From Clostridia bacterium (GTDB taxonomy: Bacteria > Bacillota > Clostridia > Oscillospirales > Acutalibacteraceae), in the NCBI GenBank assembly GCA_900768075.1, contig CAAGBN010000017.1, positions 1-23,482 of the forward strand: a DNA stretch of 23,482 nt, read 5' to 3'. Each line of letters begins with the position of its first letter. Within the stretch, counting starts at the first letter, position 1. Below the pieces are notes generated by a model. That model made no database searches. It had not been told where the DNA came from and saw only the letters and a program-made list of their open reading frames with translations. The translations under genes were made by a program, and so were the position numbers. Below are positions 14,477 through 21,437 of the stretch, one piece after another.

Positions 14477-16150
14477 ATGGCAGGATTTTCAGATATCGGT
14501 GTATTCCTCGGATATTGTGAATGGGCAAAGGTAGACTATTATACCTCTCGTCCTATGGAAACTCAGGAGAGAATACTCAAGAGCATCCTCAAAAAGAATA
14601 AGGATACCGAATATGGCAAGAAAATAGGCTTTGACGGAATCGAATCAATCAAAGATTTCCAGGAAAAGGTGCCCTTCTCTAATTATGATACTTATTCAGA
14701 CTATGTTGACCGTATGGTTGCAGGCGAAAAGAATCTTATGATGGCATCACGCAATATACGTTACTGCTCATCATCAGGTTCAGTAGGCAAGCCTAAAATT
14801 CTTCCCCGAAGCGCAGCCGATCTTTGGATTATGCAGTGTATGGGCTTTTCAGGTACTCCCGGCTGTGCATCCAAGTGGTTCAGAAAGAACGGCATGAAGT
14901 TCCCAAAGCAGGTAGGTCCTGTTGTTATGATTCTTACAGGTCATAAGATGGCTGACGGTAAGATGTCAAACGGTGCAGGTCAGGTTCCTCTGACTTATGT
15001 TAAGCCTATCTCAAAGTTCTTTATGACAACCCCTAACGACTTTATGTATCCCGAAAATGAGGATGCAGTAAACTCAACATATTTCCACCTTCGTTTTGCT
15101 CTTGAAAGACGCGATCTGACATACCTCGGCTCAATGGTTGTTACTCTTCTTACAACTATGTTCGACTTCCTCGAAGCTAACTGGGAAATGGTATGTAAGG
15201 ATATTGAGCTCGGTACTATCGACCCCAGCATCAAGTGTCCTGATGAGCTTCGTGCTAAGTGGGAAAAGAAGCTTAAGCCCAACCCCAAAAGAGCGGCGGA
15301 GCTTCGTGCAGAATTTGAAAAAGGCTTTGACACACCTATTGCTAAGAGAATATGGCCCGGCTTTGCTTGGGCATACGGTATGGTAAGCTCAAACCTTGAG
15401 TTCTATGTTCAGAGACTTCGCAGACATATAGGTGATGCTCCCATTCACAGTATGGGTTATGCTGCCGCTGAGGGCTATATGGCTATACCCTGTGAGCTCA
15501 ATGCTCAGGACTGTGTACTTCTTCCTCAGTCAGTATTCTTCGAGTTCATTCCTATGGATGATCCCGATTGTGAAAGACCTCTCACGATGGACGAGGTTGA
15601 AGTCGGTAAGGATTATGAGCTTGTTGTAACTAACCGTTCAGGTCTTTACAGATACAGAATTGAAGACGTTGTACGTATTACAGGCTACTATAAAAAGGCT
15701 CCCAAGATGCAGTTCCTTTACAGAAACAACCTCGCAATGAATATTGCTAATGAGAAGACAACAACTCAGATGGTTGACTGGGCAGCTGCAGAACTTCAGA
15801 GAGAATCAGGTGTTACCTTTAAGGGCTACAGCTACTATCCCGACCACGACCACGACCCCGTACGTTATATGCTTCTTGTTGAGGCTGAGGGTGAAATCAG
15901 CAAGGATAAGCTTCCTGAGCTTTCAAAGATTCTTGATGAAAAGCTTAATGAAAGCAACGAAAAATACTTCAAGTATCGCCGTTGGGGTATGCTTGCTGAA
16001 CCTGAAGTTGTTCTTCTTAAAGACGGCACATATGCTGATTACAGAGAATACCTTAAAAAGCAGGGCAGAGTGCTTAATCAGATTAAGCCTGTAACTGTTA
16101 TCAACACTGACGAGAGAAAAGAGTTTTTCCTTTCACATATTGATAAATAA
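14477..16150 (+). CDS. GH3-family acyl-adenylate-forming enzyme
   Basis: The 557-aa protein is a full-length member of the GH3 family. The plant members adenylate auxin or jasmonate and join them to amino acids. The ATP-binding motif is SSSGSVGKPKILPRS (from residue 98). The second family signature is GLYRYRIEDVVRITGYYKKAPKMQFLYR, followed by the mobile C-terminal domain. There is no signal peptide, so it is cytoplasmic. Bacterial members have no settled substrate. A carboxylic acid plus an amine or amino acid is the expected chemistry, which is inference from the family. The gene stands alone, with its own promoter and terminator, so neighbours give no hint. Confidence 0.88.
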   Translation: MAGFSDIGVFLGYCEWAKVDYYTSRPMETQERILKSILKKNKDTEYGKKIGFDGIESIKDFQEKVPFSNYDTYSDYVDRMVAGEKNLMMASRNIRYCSSSGSVGKPKILPRSAADLWIMQCMGFSGTPGCASKWFRKNGMKFPKQVGPVVMILTGHKMADGKMSNGAGQVPLTYVKPISKFFMTTPNDFMYPENEDAVNSTYFHLRFALERRDLTYLGSMVVTLLTTMFDFLEANWEMVCKDIELGTIDPSIKCPDELRAKWEKKLKPNPKRAAELRAEFEKGFDTPIAKRIWPGFAWAYGMVSSNLEFYVQRLRRHIGDAPIHSMGYAAAEGYMAIPCELNAQDCVLLPQSVFFEFIPMDDPDCERPLTMDEVEVGKDYELVVTNRSGLYRYRIEDVVRITGYYKKAPKMQFLYRNNLAMNIANEKTTTQMVDWAAAELQRESGVTFKGYSYYPDHDHDPVRYMLLVEAEGEISKDKLPELSKILDEKLNESNEKYFKYRRWGMLAEPEVVLLKDGTYADYREYLKKQGRVLNQIKPVTVINTDERKEFFLSHIDK

Positions 16151-16158
16151 TAGCATTA

Positions 16159-16189
16159 ACTGCACCTGCAAGACAGGTGCAGTTTTTTT
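16159..16189 (+). terminator. Intrinsic terminator of the GH3-family gene
   Basis: A perfect 10-bp stem (16159-16168/16174-16183), 5-nt loop and seven T (16183-16189). Element E begins at the next base. Confidence 0.92.
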
Positions 16190-16310
16190 AGTTTGTGGTA
16201 AAGGTGGGGTTGCGGCTCCGCAAAATCGCTTTGCGATTTTTGCAGATGCCCGTCGGGCATCTGCGCGACGAAGCCTTCGGCTTCGGCAGCGGAGCCGCCC
16301 ACCGCAGACT
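16190..16310. repeat. Cruciform element, copy E
   Basis: Outer stem 16212-16221/16289-16298 (10 bp). Hairpins are 16222-16229/16233-16240, 16242-16251/16255-16264 and 16269-16275/16279-16285, all with 3-nt loops. Compared with the other copies read on the plus strand, the A-rich hairpin comes first, so this copy is inverted. The left end is AGTTTGTGGTAAAGGTGGG (16190-16208). The right end on the minus strand is AGTCTGCGGTGGG. Confidence 0.87.
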
Positions 16311-16403
16311 GCAAGTTTAATCAGATAACTTCCTATAGCTGTGAATTCAAGGCTATAAATTCAGTTTGCAGCCTAACTTACACAGCAATTTATGCATTTA
16401 CCC

Positions 16404-16432
16404 TTGACATAAAAGAGGTTATTTAATATAAT
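16404..16432 (+). promoter_or_regulatory. Consensus SigA promoter of greA-lysS
   Basis: Perfect TTGACA (16404-16409), a 17-nt spacer and perfect TATAAT (16427-16432). Confidence 0.9.
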
Positions 16433-16483
16433 AATAAACTGATAGTTTATATTCAAAATTTATTTTCGAAAGGAAGATATATA

Positions 16484-16966
16484 ATGGCTCAGGAAATTCT
16501 CCTTACCTCCGCAGGCCTTAAAGAACTTGAGGCTGAACTCGAAGATTTAAGAGTAAGAGGCAGACAGGAAATCAAAGAAAAAATTCAGGTTGCTCTTTCA
16601 TTCGGTGACTTATCAGAAAACAGCGAATACGAAGAAGCAAGAAACGACCAGGGTAAGCTCGAGGCTCGTATCAGCGAAATCGAAGGCATCCTTTCAATGG
16701 CTAAAATCATTGACGAAGATGCACTCAGCACTGATATTATTCAGATGGGCTCAAAGGTTACAATCAAAGACGTAGAATATGGCGACATCTATAAATATCA
16801 GATTATCTCATCAACATCAACATCAAAGGATAAGGGTGTTGACTACCTTACAAGTGACGAATCACCTGTTGCTAAGGCTCTTATTGGTCACGCTGTAGGC
16901 GATATCGTTGAGGTTGAAGCTCCCATCGGCTTCATCAAGTACGAAGTAGTAGAAATCAATAAGTAA
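16484..16966 (+). CDS. greA: Transcription elongation factor GreA
   Basis: The 160-aa protein rescues backtracked RNA polymerase by stimulating transcript cleavage. The N-terminal coiled coil carries the tip motif SFGDLSENSEYEEARNDQ, with D42 and E45 placed as D41 and E44 of the E. coli protein. The C-terminal FKBP-like domain includes GSKVTIKDVEYGD, SDESPVAKALIGHAVGD and the closing EAPIGFIKYEVVEI. The ATG is preceded by AAAGGAAG. It is the first gene of an operon with lysS (22-nt gap), a pairing common in Firmicutes. Confidence 0.95.
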   Translation: MAQEILLTSAGLKELEAELEDLRVRGRQEIKEKIQVALSFGDLSENSEYEEARNDQGKLEARISEIEGILSMAKIIDEDALSTDIIQMGSKVTIKDVEYGDIYKYQIISSTSTSKDKGVDYLTSDESPVAKALIGHAVGDIVEVEAPIGFIKYEVVEINK

Positions 16967-16988
16967 TTCCCTGAAAGGAAGTAAACAT

Positions 16989-18539
16989 ATGTCAGAAGAA
17001 AAGAATGTAGTTCTTCCCGAAGAGGAAGTACAGCAGGACGTCAACGAGCTTCGTCAGGTACGTGTTGATAAGCTTTCAGCTATGCAGGCTGCAGGTAAGG
17101 ATCCCTTTGTTATCACAACTGCAGATCAGCAGGCTCATACAGCAGACCTTATCAAGAAGTTCGAAGAAATAGAAAAGCACGCTCAGGAAAACGAAATCCC
17201 TGCAGAAGAGGTTGAAGTTATCAACACATCAATCTGCGGCAGAATCATGGCTTGGCGTGATATGGGTAAGGCAAACTTTATTGTTGTTGAAGACAAGAGC
17301 GGTAAGCTTCAGGTTTATGTTCGTATCAACGACATCGGCGAAGAAGCTTTTGCTGAGTTCAAAAAGTGGGATATCGGTGATATCGTAGAAGTAAAGGGAT
17401 TCATCTTCAGAACAAGAAGAGGCGAAATTTCACTTCACGCTAAGGAAATCAGACTTCTTACAAAGTCACTTCTTCCTCTTCCCGAAAAGTTCCACGGTCT
17501 TACAAACACAGAAACAAGATACCGTCAGCGTTATCTTGACCTTATCGTTAACCCCGAGGTTAAGGATACATTTATCAAGCGTTCACTCATCATCAGAGAA
17601 ATCAGAAGATACCTCGATTCACAGGGCTTCATTGAAGTTGAAACACCTATGCTTGTATCAAATGCAGGCGGTGCTGCAGCAAGACCCTTCGAGACACACT
17701 TCAACGCTCTTGATGAGGACTTCAAGCTCAGAATTTCACTTGAGCTTTACCTTAAGAGACTTATTGTCGGCGGTATGGAAAGAGTGTACGAAATCGGCAG
17801 AGTATTCCGTAATGAAGGTCTTGATACAAGACATAACCCTGAGTTCACACTTATGGAGCTTTATCAGGCATACACAGATTACCACGGTATGATGGATCTT
17901 ACAGAAAACCTTTACCGTCACGTTGCTCAGACAGTTCTCGGTACTACCAAGATTGTTTATAACGGTATTGAAATGGATCTCGGCAAGCCTTTCGAAAGAA
18001 TCACAATGGTTGATGCTGTTAAGAAGTATGCAGGCGTTGATTTCAACGAAATCAAGAGTGACGAAGAAGCTAAGGCTATTGCTAAGGAAAAGGGCATCGA
18101 GTTCGAAGCAAGACACAAGAGAGGCGACATTCTCAACCTCTTCTTTGAGGAGTTTGTTGAGCATCACCTCGTTCAGCCCACATTCCTTATGGATCATCCC
18201 GTTGAGATTTCACCTCTTACAAAGAGAAAGCCCGAAGATCCCAATTATGTTGAGCGTTTCGAGTTCTTTATGAACGGCTGGGAAATGGCAAATGCTTACT
18301 CAGAGCTTAACGACCCCATCGACCAGAGAGAACGTTTCAAGGCTCAGGAAGAACAGCTTGCTCAGGGTGACGACGAAGCTAACACCACAGACGAAGACTT
18401 TATGACAGCTCTTGAATACGGTATGGCTCCCACCGGCGGTATCGGCTTCGGTATCGACAGAATGGTAATGCTTATGACCGACTCATCAGCTATCCGCGAT
18501 GTACTTCTCTTCCCCACAATGAAGTCACTCGATAAATAA
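16989..18539 (+). CDS. lysS: Lysyl-tRNA synthetase (class II)
   Basis: The 516-aa enzyme charges tRNA-Lys. After an acidic N-terminal extension comes the OB-fold anticodon-binding domain (INTSICGRIMAWRDMGK through KSLLPLPEK). The class II core has motif 1 around RYRQRYLDLIVNPEVKDTF, motif 2 EIGRVFRNEGLDTRHNPEF and motif 3 GGIGFGIDRMVMLMTDS near the C-terminus. Full length and close to the family norm (about 500 aa). The ATG follows AAAGGAAG. It is the last recognisable housekeeping gene before the AT-rich mobile-looking segment. Confidence 0.96.
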   Translation: MSEEKNVVLPEEEVQQDVNELRQVRVDKLSAMQAAGKDPFVITTADQQAHTADLIKKFEEIEKHAQENEIPAEEVEVINTSICGRIMAWRDMGKANFIVVEDKSGKLQVYVRINDIGEEAFAEFKKWDIGDIVEVKGFIFRTRRGEISLHAKEIRLLTKSLLPLPEKFHGLTNTETRYRQRYLDLIVNPEVKDTFIKRSLIIREIRRYLDSQGFIEVETPMLVSNAGGAAARPFETHFNALDEDFKLRISLELYLKRLIVGGMERVYEIGRVFRNEGLDTRHNPEFTLMELYQAYTDYHGMMDLTENLYRHVAQTVLGTTKIVYNGIEMDLGKPFERITMVDAVKKYAGVDFNEIKSDEEAKAIAKEKGIEFEARHKRGDILNLFFEEFVEHHLVQPTFLMDHPVEISPLTKRKPEDPNYVERFEFFMNGWEMANAYSELNDPIDQRERFKAQEEQLAQGDDEANTTDEDFMTALEYGMAPTGGIGFGIDRMVMLMTDSSAIRDVLLFPTMKSLDK

Positions 18540-18692
18540 GTCATCGTTATCGGTGTTATAAGTTACTATATATTACCAAAACGTACTGTTGTATCGTTTG
18601 GTGTACCTAATGAATTTACATCATACATCAAACTTACATCAAATGATATGTACTCTTTAAAATATGCGAAAAAATCGCACATTTGATTATAT
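18540..18692. other. Gene-free junction after lysS with short repeats
   Basis: No gene is seen. An imperfect inverted repeat lies at about 18574-18605 (TACCAAAACG against TCGTTTGGTGTA). TACATCAAA occurs at 18624-18632 and 18635-18643, 11 bp apart, with a further TTACATCA at 18616-18623. A small hairpin lies at 18665-18679. This is where composition shifts, so it is a candidate edge of an integrated element. No matching second end is in the window. Confidence 0.45.
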
Positions 18693-18727
18693 GACCTTGA
18701 AATGTAAAAGTTTCAAGGTCTTTTTTT
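18693..18727 (+). terminator. Intrinsic terminator downstream of lysS
   Basis: A perfect 10-bp stem (18693-18702/18711-18720), 8-nt loop and seven T (18721-18727), 153 nt after the lysS stop. No cruciform element follows. Confidence 0.85.
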
Positions 18728-18733
18728 GTACCT

Positions 18734-18762
18734 TTTACTGTTACTAAAAAAATGTATATACT
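18734..18762 (+). promoter_or_regulatory. Promoter of the zinc-ribbon gene
   Basis: TTTACT (18734-18739), a 17-nt spacer and TATACT (18757-18762), starting 6 nt past the preceding terminator. Confidence 0.6.
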
Positions 18763-18788
18763 TTTTGCAGAATAGAGGAGGTATACAT

Positions 18789-19961
18789 ATGAGAACAAGT
18801 TTAAAGGAACATAGTCCTCATTTGGTCGATGAATGGTCAGAAGAAAACTATCCATTAACGCCTGAAAAAATAACATATGGATCAAACAAAAAGGTTTTAT
18901 GGAAAGGTAAATGTGGTCATAAATGGTCAGCATCAATAAAAAACAGAGTTAATGGTGCCGGATGTCCGTATTGCTCAAATAATGCCGTTTTAAAAGGATT
19001 TAATGATCTTGAAAGCCTTTACCCTAAAGTAGCAAAAGAGTGGTCAAAAAAGAACTTTCCTTTAAAGGCATCAATGGTCACACCTTTTTCGAATAGAAAA
19101 GTATGGTGGGAATGCGAAAAAGGACACGAATGGTTTTCTTTGATTTCTTCTCGTACGGATGGTAGTGGATGTCCGTATTGTGTTGGTACAGTTTTGGAAA
19201 AGAATGTAAATGACTTTAAAACGCAATACCCGGATATAGCATTAGAATGGTCAGTAAAAAACACTTCCCTGTTACCTGATGAGATAAGTCCGAAATCAAG
19301 GAGAAATGTATGGTGGACATGTAAAACCTGCGGCTATGAATGGAAAGCTGTTGTTAATGCAAGAGTAAAAGGTGGTGGATGTCCCGTTTGTTCAAATAGA
19401 AAGGTGTTAGTGGGATATAATGATTTAGCAACTACAGATAAACATATATTATCAGATTGGGACTATGAAAAAAATAATGAGTTGTTGCCTACACAACTAT
19501 CAAGAAACTCAATGCGTGAAATATGGTGGAAATATACTTGCGGTCATTCCGCAAAAGTTAAAGTATATGATAAGGTTGTAAAAAATGTTCCGTGTCCTAA
19601 ATGCGAAGATGAATATGATTTGTTATTTCCTAAGTTGGCTGTTATATATTATTTTCGTAAAAGTGGCTGTAAGGTAATATTTAATGAAGATAAAGTAATT
19701 GGATTGCCGCTTGAATTGTATATACCTGATGAAAGAATTTCAATAGAGTTTTCCAATGAACCTGATAAGATAGAAAAAGTAAAGATGTTTATGTGTAATA
19801 AGAGAGGCATAAGTCTTATTAAGATACGATATGAAAAGGACAAAAAGATAGAATTAGTAGATGAAATCAAAAAAATAATTGAAAAATGTAGGATAAATTA
19901 TCAATCAAATTCTGATGAAGATATCACCAATATAAGAGAAATGTATATGAAACAAAAATAA
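18789..19961 (+). CDS. Four-unit zinc-ribbon protein with nuclease-like C-terminus
   Basis: The 390-aa protein has four tandem units of about 60-70 residues (about 6-65, 75-133, 145-204, 215-273). Each unit pairs a W..EW/DW-type helix with a zinc knuckle: C42-H44/C59-C62, C109-H113/C128-C131, C178-C181/C198-C201 and C251-H253/C269-C272. This matches the treble-clef zinc-ribbon repeats I know as DUF4379 (PF14311). Residues 280-365 (LPLELYIPDERISIEF and RGISLIKIRYE) resemble the core of VSR-like PD-(D/E)XK endonucleases, but the usual IEYDG acidic pair is not obvious, so activity is doubtful. A DNA-binding role is inferred. The ATG has GAGGAGG upstream. The AT-rich codon use differs from lysS and suggests horizontal transfer. 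Confidence 0.8.
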   Translation: MRTSLKEHSPHLVDEWSEENYPLTPEKITYGSNKKVLWKGKCGHKWSASIKNRVNGAGCPYCSNNAVLKGFNDLESLYPKVAKEWSKKNFPLKASMVTPFSNRKVWWECEKGHEWFSLISSRTDGSGCPYCVGTVLEKNVNDFKTQYPDIALEWSVKNTSLLPDEISPKSRRNVWWTCKTCGYEWKAVVNARVKGGGCPVCSNRKVLVGYNDLATTDKHILSDWDYEKNNELLPTQLSRNSMREIWWKYTCGHSAKVKVYDKVVKNVPCPKCEDEYDLLFPKLAVIYYFRKSGCKVIFNEDKVIGLPLELYIPDERISIEFSNEPDKIEKVKMFMCNKRGISLIKIRYEKDKKIELVDEIKKIIEKCRINYQSNSDEDITNIREMYMKQK

Positions 19962-19972
19962 TGACTGCTAAG

Positions 19973-20004
19973 ACCCTGCTCGTTAAGAGCAGGGTTAGTT
20001 TTTT
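19973..20004 (+). terminator. Intrinsic terminator of the zinc-ribbon gene
   Basis: A perfect 9-bp stem (19973-19981/19987-19995), 5-nt loop, then TAG and six T (19999-20004). Confidence 0.87.
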
Positions 20005-20072
20005 ACCCAAAATAGCAAAAAAGCACTCAAAAAACCGCCTTTTCTGTAAACAATTTGTAAATAAATCGATTT

Positions 20073-20443
20073 CCCCCTGTAAAAATGGCCTCTCTCAGTG
20101 CGTATAGGTGAGAAGTTCATCACGGTGCTTCTCAAAGGGGATAGAAAGTCCTCAATGAACCTGAACAATTGAATACACATTTCATCAGATACGTTACTTG
20201 TGTTGACTATGAAAAGTCGAGCCGTGCTTGTAGGTGCGCCAAGACCTTCCGATTGGAAGCGAGCGATAAAACTTATACAACGAAATCCGAGTTGCTCTTG
20301 GTGGTGGCGATGACAGACACAAGGAATAATGATACTTCCGTAAGCGGCTGGCGGAGAACCCGGCAGAGGTGAGATTCCTATGGATTCAGTTCGCAACTGA
20401 ACGTCTGATGATTTCCTAAGGTTTGAATTGCCGTTACAGGGGG
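20073..20443 (+). ncRNA. Candidate structured RNA upstream of parA
   Basis: The two ends pair perfectly over 10 bp (20073-20082 with 20434-20443). Inside I can pair 20109-20115/20128-20134, 20197-20203/20317-20323, 20205-20208/20215-20218, 20237-20242/20298-20303, 20246-20250/20255-20259, 20347-20351/20360-20364 and 20386-20391/20395-20400. The loop TTCAT (20116-20120) can pair with ATGAA (20155-20159) as a pseudoknot. GC content is higher than in the adjacent AT-rich DNA. No protein with a ribosome site is encoded. I do not recognise the family. The strand is assumed from the flanking genes. An origin or transfer site of the element is an alternative. Confidence 0.55.
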
Positions 20444-20519
20444 TGTTTAGAACAAATGCTGTGTATTCAATTCAAAAAAGGTTAAACAAAAAAATAAATG
20501 TAAAGGAGATGTTGTAATT

Positions 20520-20597
20520 ATGATTCACGGACTTCTTGTACTTCCCGGATTATATGTAGCTGCGTTCTTACAGGTTTTCTTCAACGTGTTCGGTTGA
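20520..20597 (+). CDS. 25-aa hydrophobic small ORF before parA
   Basis: This short frame encodes 25 residues (MIHGLLVLPGLYVAAFLQVF then FNVFG). It is almost entirely hydrophobic and could span the membrane once. It has a good AAAGGAG site about 10 nt upstream. Its stop overlaps the GAGGAGG of parA, an operon-like arrangement. No family is recognised. It could be a leader peptide, a small membrane protein or a peptide toxin. The strong ribosome site and the tight coupling to parA are the reasons to list it. Confidence 0.5.
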   Translation: MIHGLLVLPGLYVAAFLQVFFNVFG

Positions 20598-20609
20598 GGA
20601 GGCTAAGGA

Positions 20610-21437
20610 ATGAGTGATTGTATCGTAATTGCCCTTACTAATCAAAAAGGTGGTGTGGGCAAAACAACCACTGCTGCAAATCTTGGAATAGGACTTGCAA
20701 GAAATGGAAAGAAGGTTCTTCTTGTGGATGCAGATCCTCAGGCAAGTTTAACCCTTTCCCTTGGCTTCAAAAATCCTGATGTGCTCGATTGTACATTGAC
20801 AAATGTTATGAAAAGAATTGTCGAAGATATTGAGCCTTCAGAAGAGTTTGAAGTCTTAAAAAATAAAGAAGGTATAGATCTTATGCCTTCTGATATCGGT
20901 TTGTGCGGCATAGAAGTTCAGCTCGTAAATGAGATGAACCGAGAAAGGGTGTTGAAATCCTATATCGATAGCGTAAAGGACAGATATGACTATATTCTCA
21001 TAGACTGTAATCCTTCGCTTGGAATGATGACATTCAATGCTCTTTGTGCCGCAGACCGAGTAATCATCCCAACACAGCCGGAGTTCTTGTCAGCTAAAGG
21101 CTTAGAACACCTGCTCGGGACAATCGCCAGGGTAAAGAAAAGAATTAATCCTGACTTGAAGATAGAAGGTATTCTTTTAACCATGGTTGATGGCCGAACT
21201 AACTATTCAAAGGATGTTGCAAACCTCATAAGAGAAATGTATGGAAAACATATCAGGGTATTTAATACTGCTATTCCACGTTCAGTAAGAGCTGCAGAAA
21301 CAAGTGCCTATGGTGTAAGTATTTTCACACATGATCCGCGAGGAAGTGTGGCAAGAGCTTACGGGGAATTAACAAGGGAGGTTTTGTGCGATGGCAAAGA
21401 ACGGCACTTACGATATCGAACTGAAAGCGTTCGATGA
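20610..21437 (+). CDS. parA: ParA/Soj-family partition ATPase
   Basis: The 275-aa deviant Walker A ATPase has NQKGGVGKTT at 11-20 (K13 and K18), the DADPQ motif at 40-44, YDYILIDCNPSLG as Walker B, and IPTQPEFLSAKGL. With ParB it should position or segregate the circular form of a plasmid or integrative element. It lacks an N-terminal DNA-binding domain, so it is the Soj-like short type. The ATG has GAGGAGG upstream, overlapping the stop of the 25-codon frame. Its last 47 nt overlap parB. Location far from an apparent oriC context, together with its companions, points to a mobile element rather than the chromosomal locus. Confidence 0.93.
   Translation: MSDCIVIALTNQKGGVGKTTTAANLGIGLARNGKKVLLVDADPQASLTLSLGFKNPDVLDCTLTNVMKRIVEDIEPSEEFEVLKNKEGIDLMPSDIGLCGIEVQLVNEMNRERVLKSYIDSVKDRYDYILIDCNPSLGMMTFNALCAADRVIIPTQPEFLSAKGLEHLLGTIARVKKRINPDLKIEGILLTMVDGRTNYSKDVANLIREMYGKHIRVFNTAIPRSVRAAETSAYGVSIFTHDPRGSVARAYGELTREVLCDGKERHLRYRTESVR

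Noticed and set aside
3636..16310. tRNA genes as the explanation of the cloverleaf shapes
   Set aside because: The outer stems, 3-nt loops, lack of a T-psi-C or anticodon loop and lack of CCA-like ends do not fit tRNA. I saw no tRNA gene in the window.
18634..18936. Minus-strand 100-codon frame over the lysS-distal terminator
   Set aside because: It overlaps the start of the zinc-ribbon gene, has no ribosome site and reads through a terminator hairpin.
19995..20396. Minus-strand 133-codon frame and a shorter plus-strand frame within the structured region
   Set aside because: Neither has a ribosome site or a recognisable fold, and the DNA is better explained by pairing of complementary segments.
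20073..20443. Group II or group I intron as the identity of the structured region
   Set aside because: A GTGCG occurs near the 5' side, but there is no domain V-like hairpin near the 3' end, no reverse transcriptase, and the region is too short for a normal ribozyme. No group I core motif was seen either.
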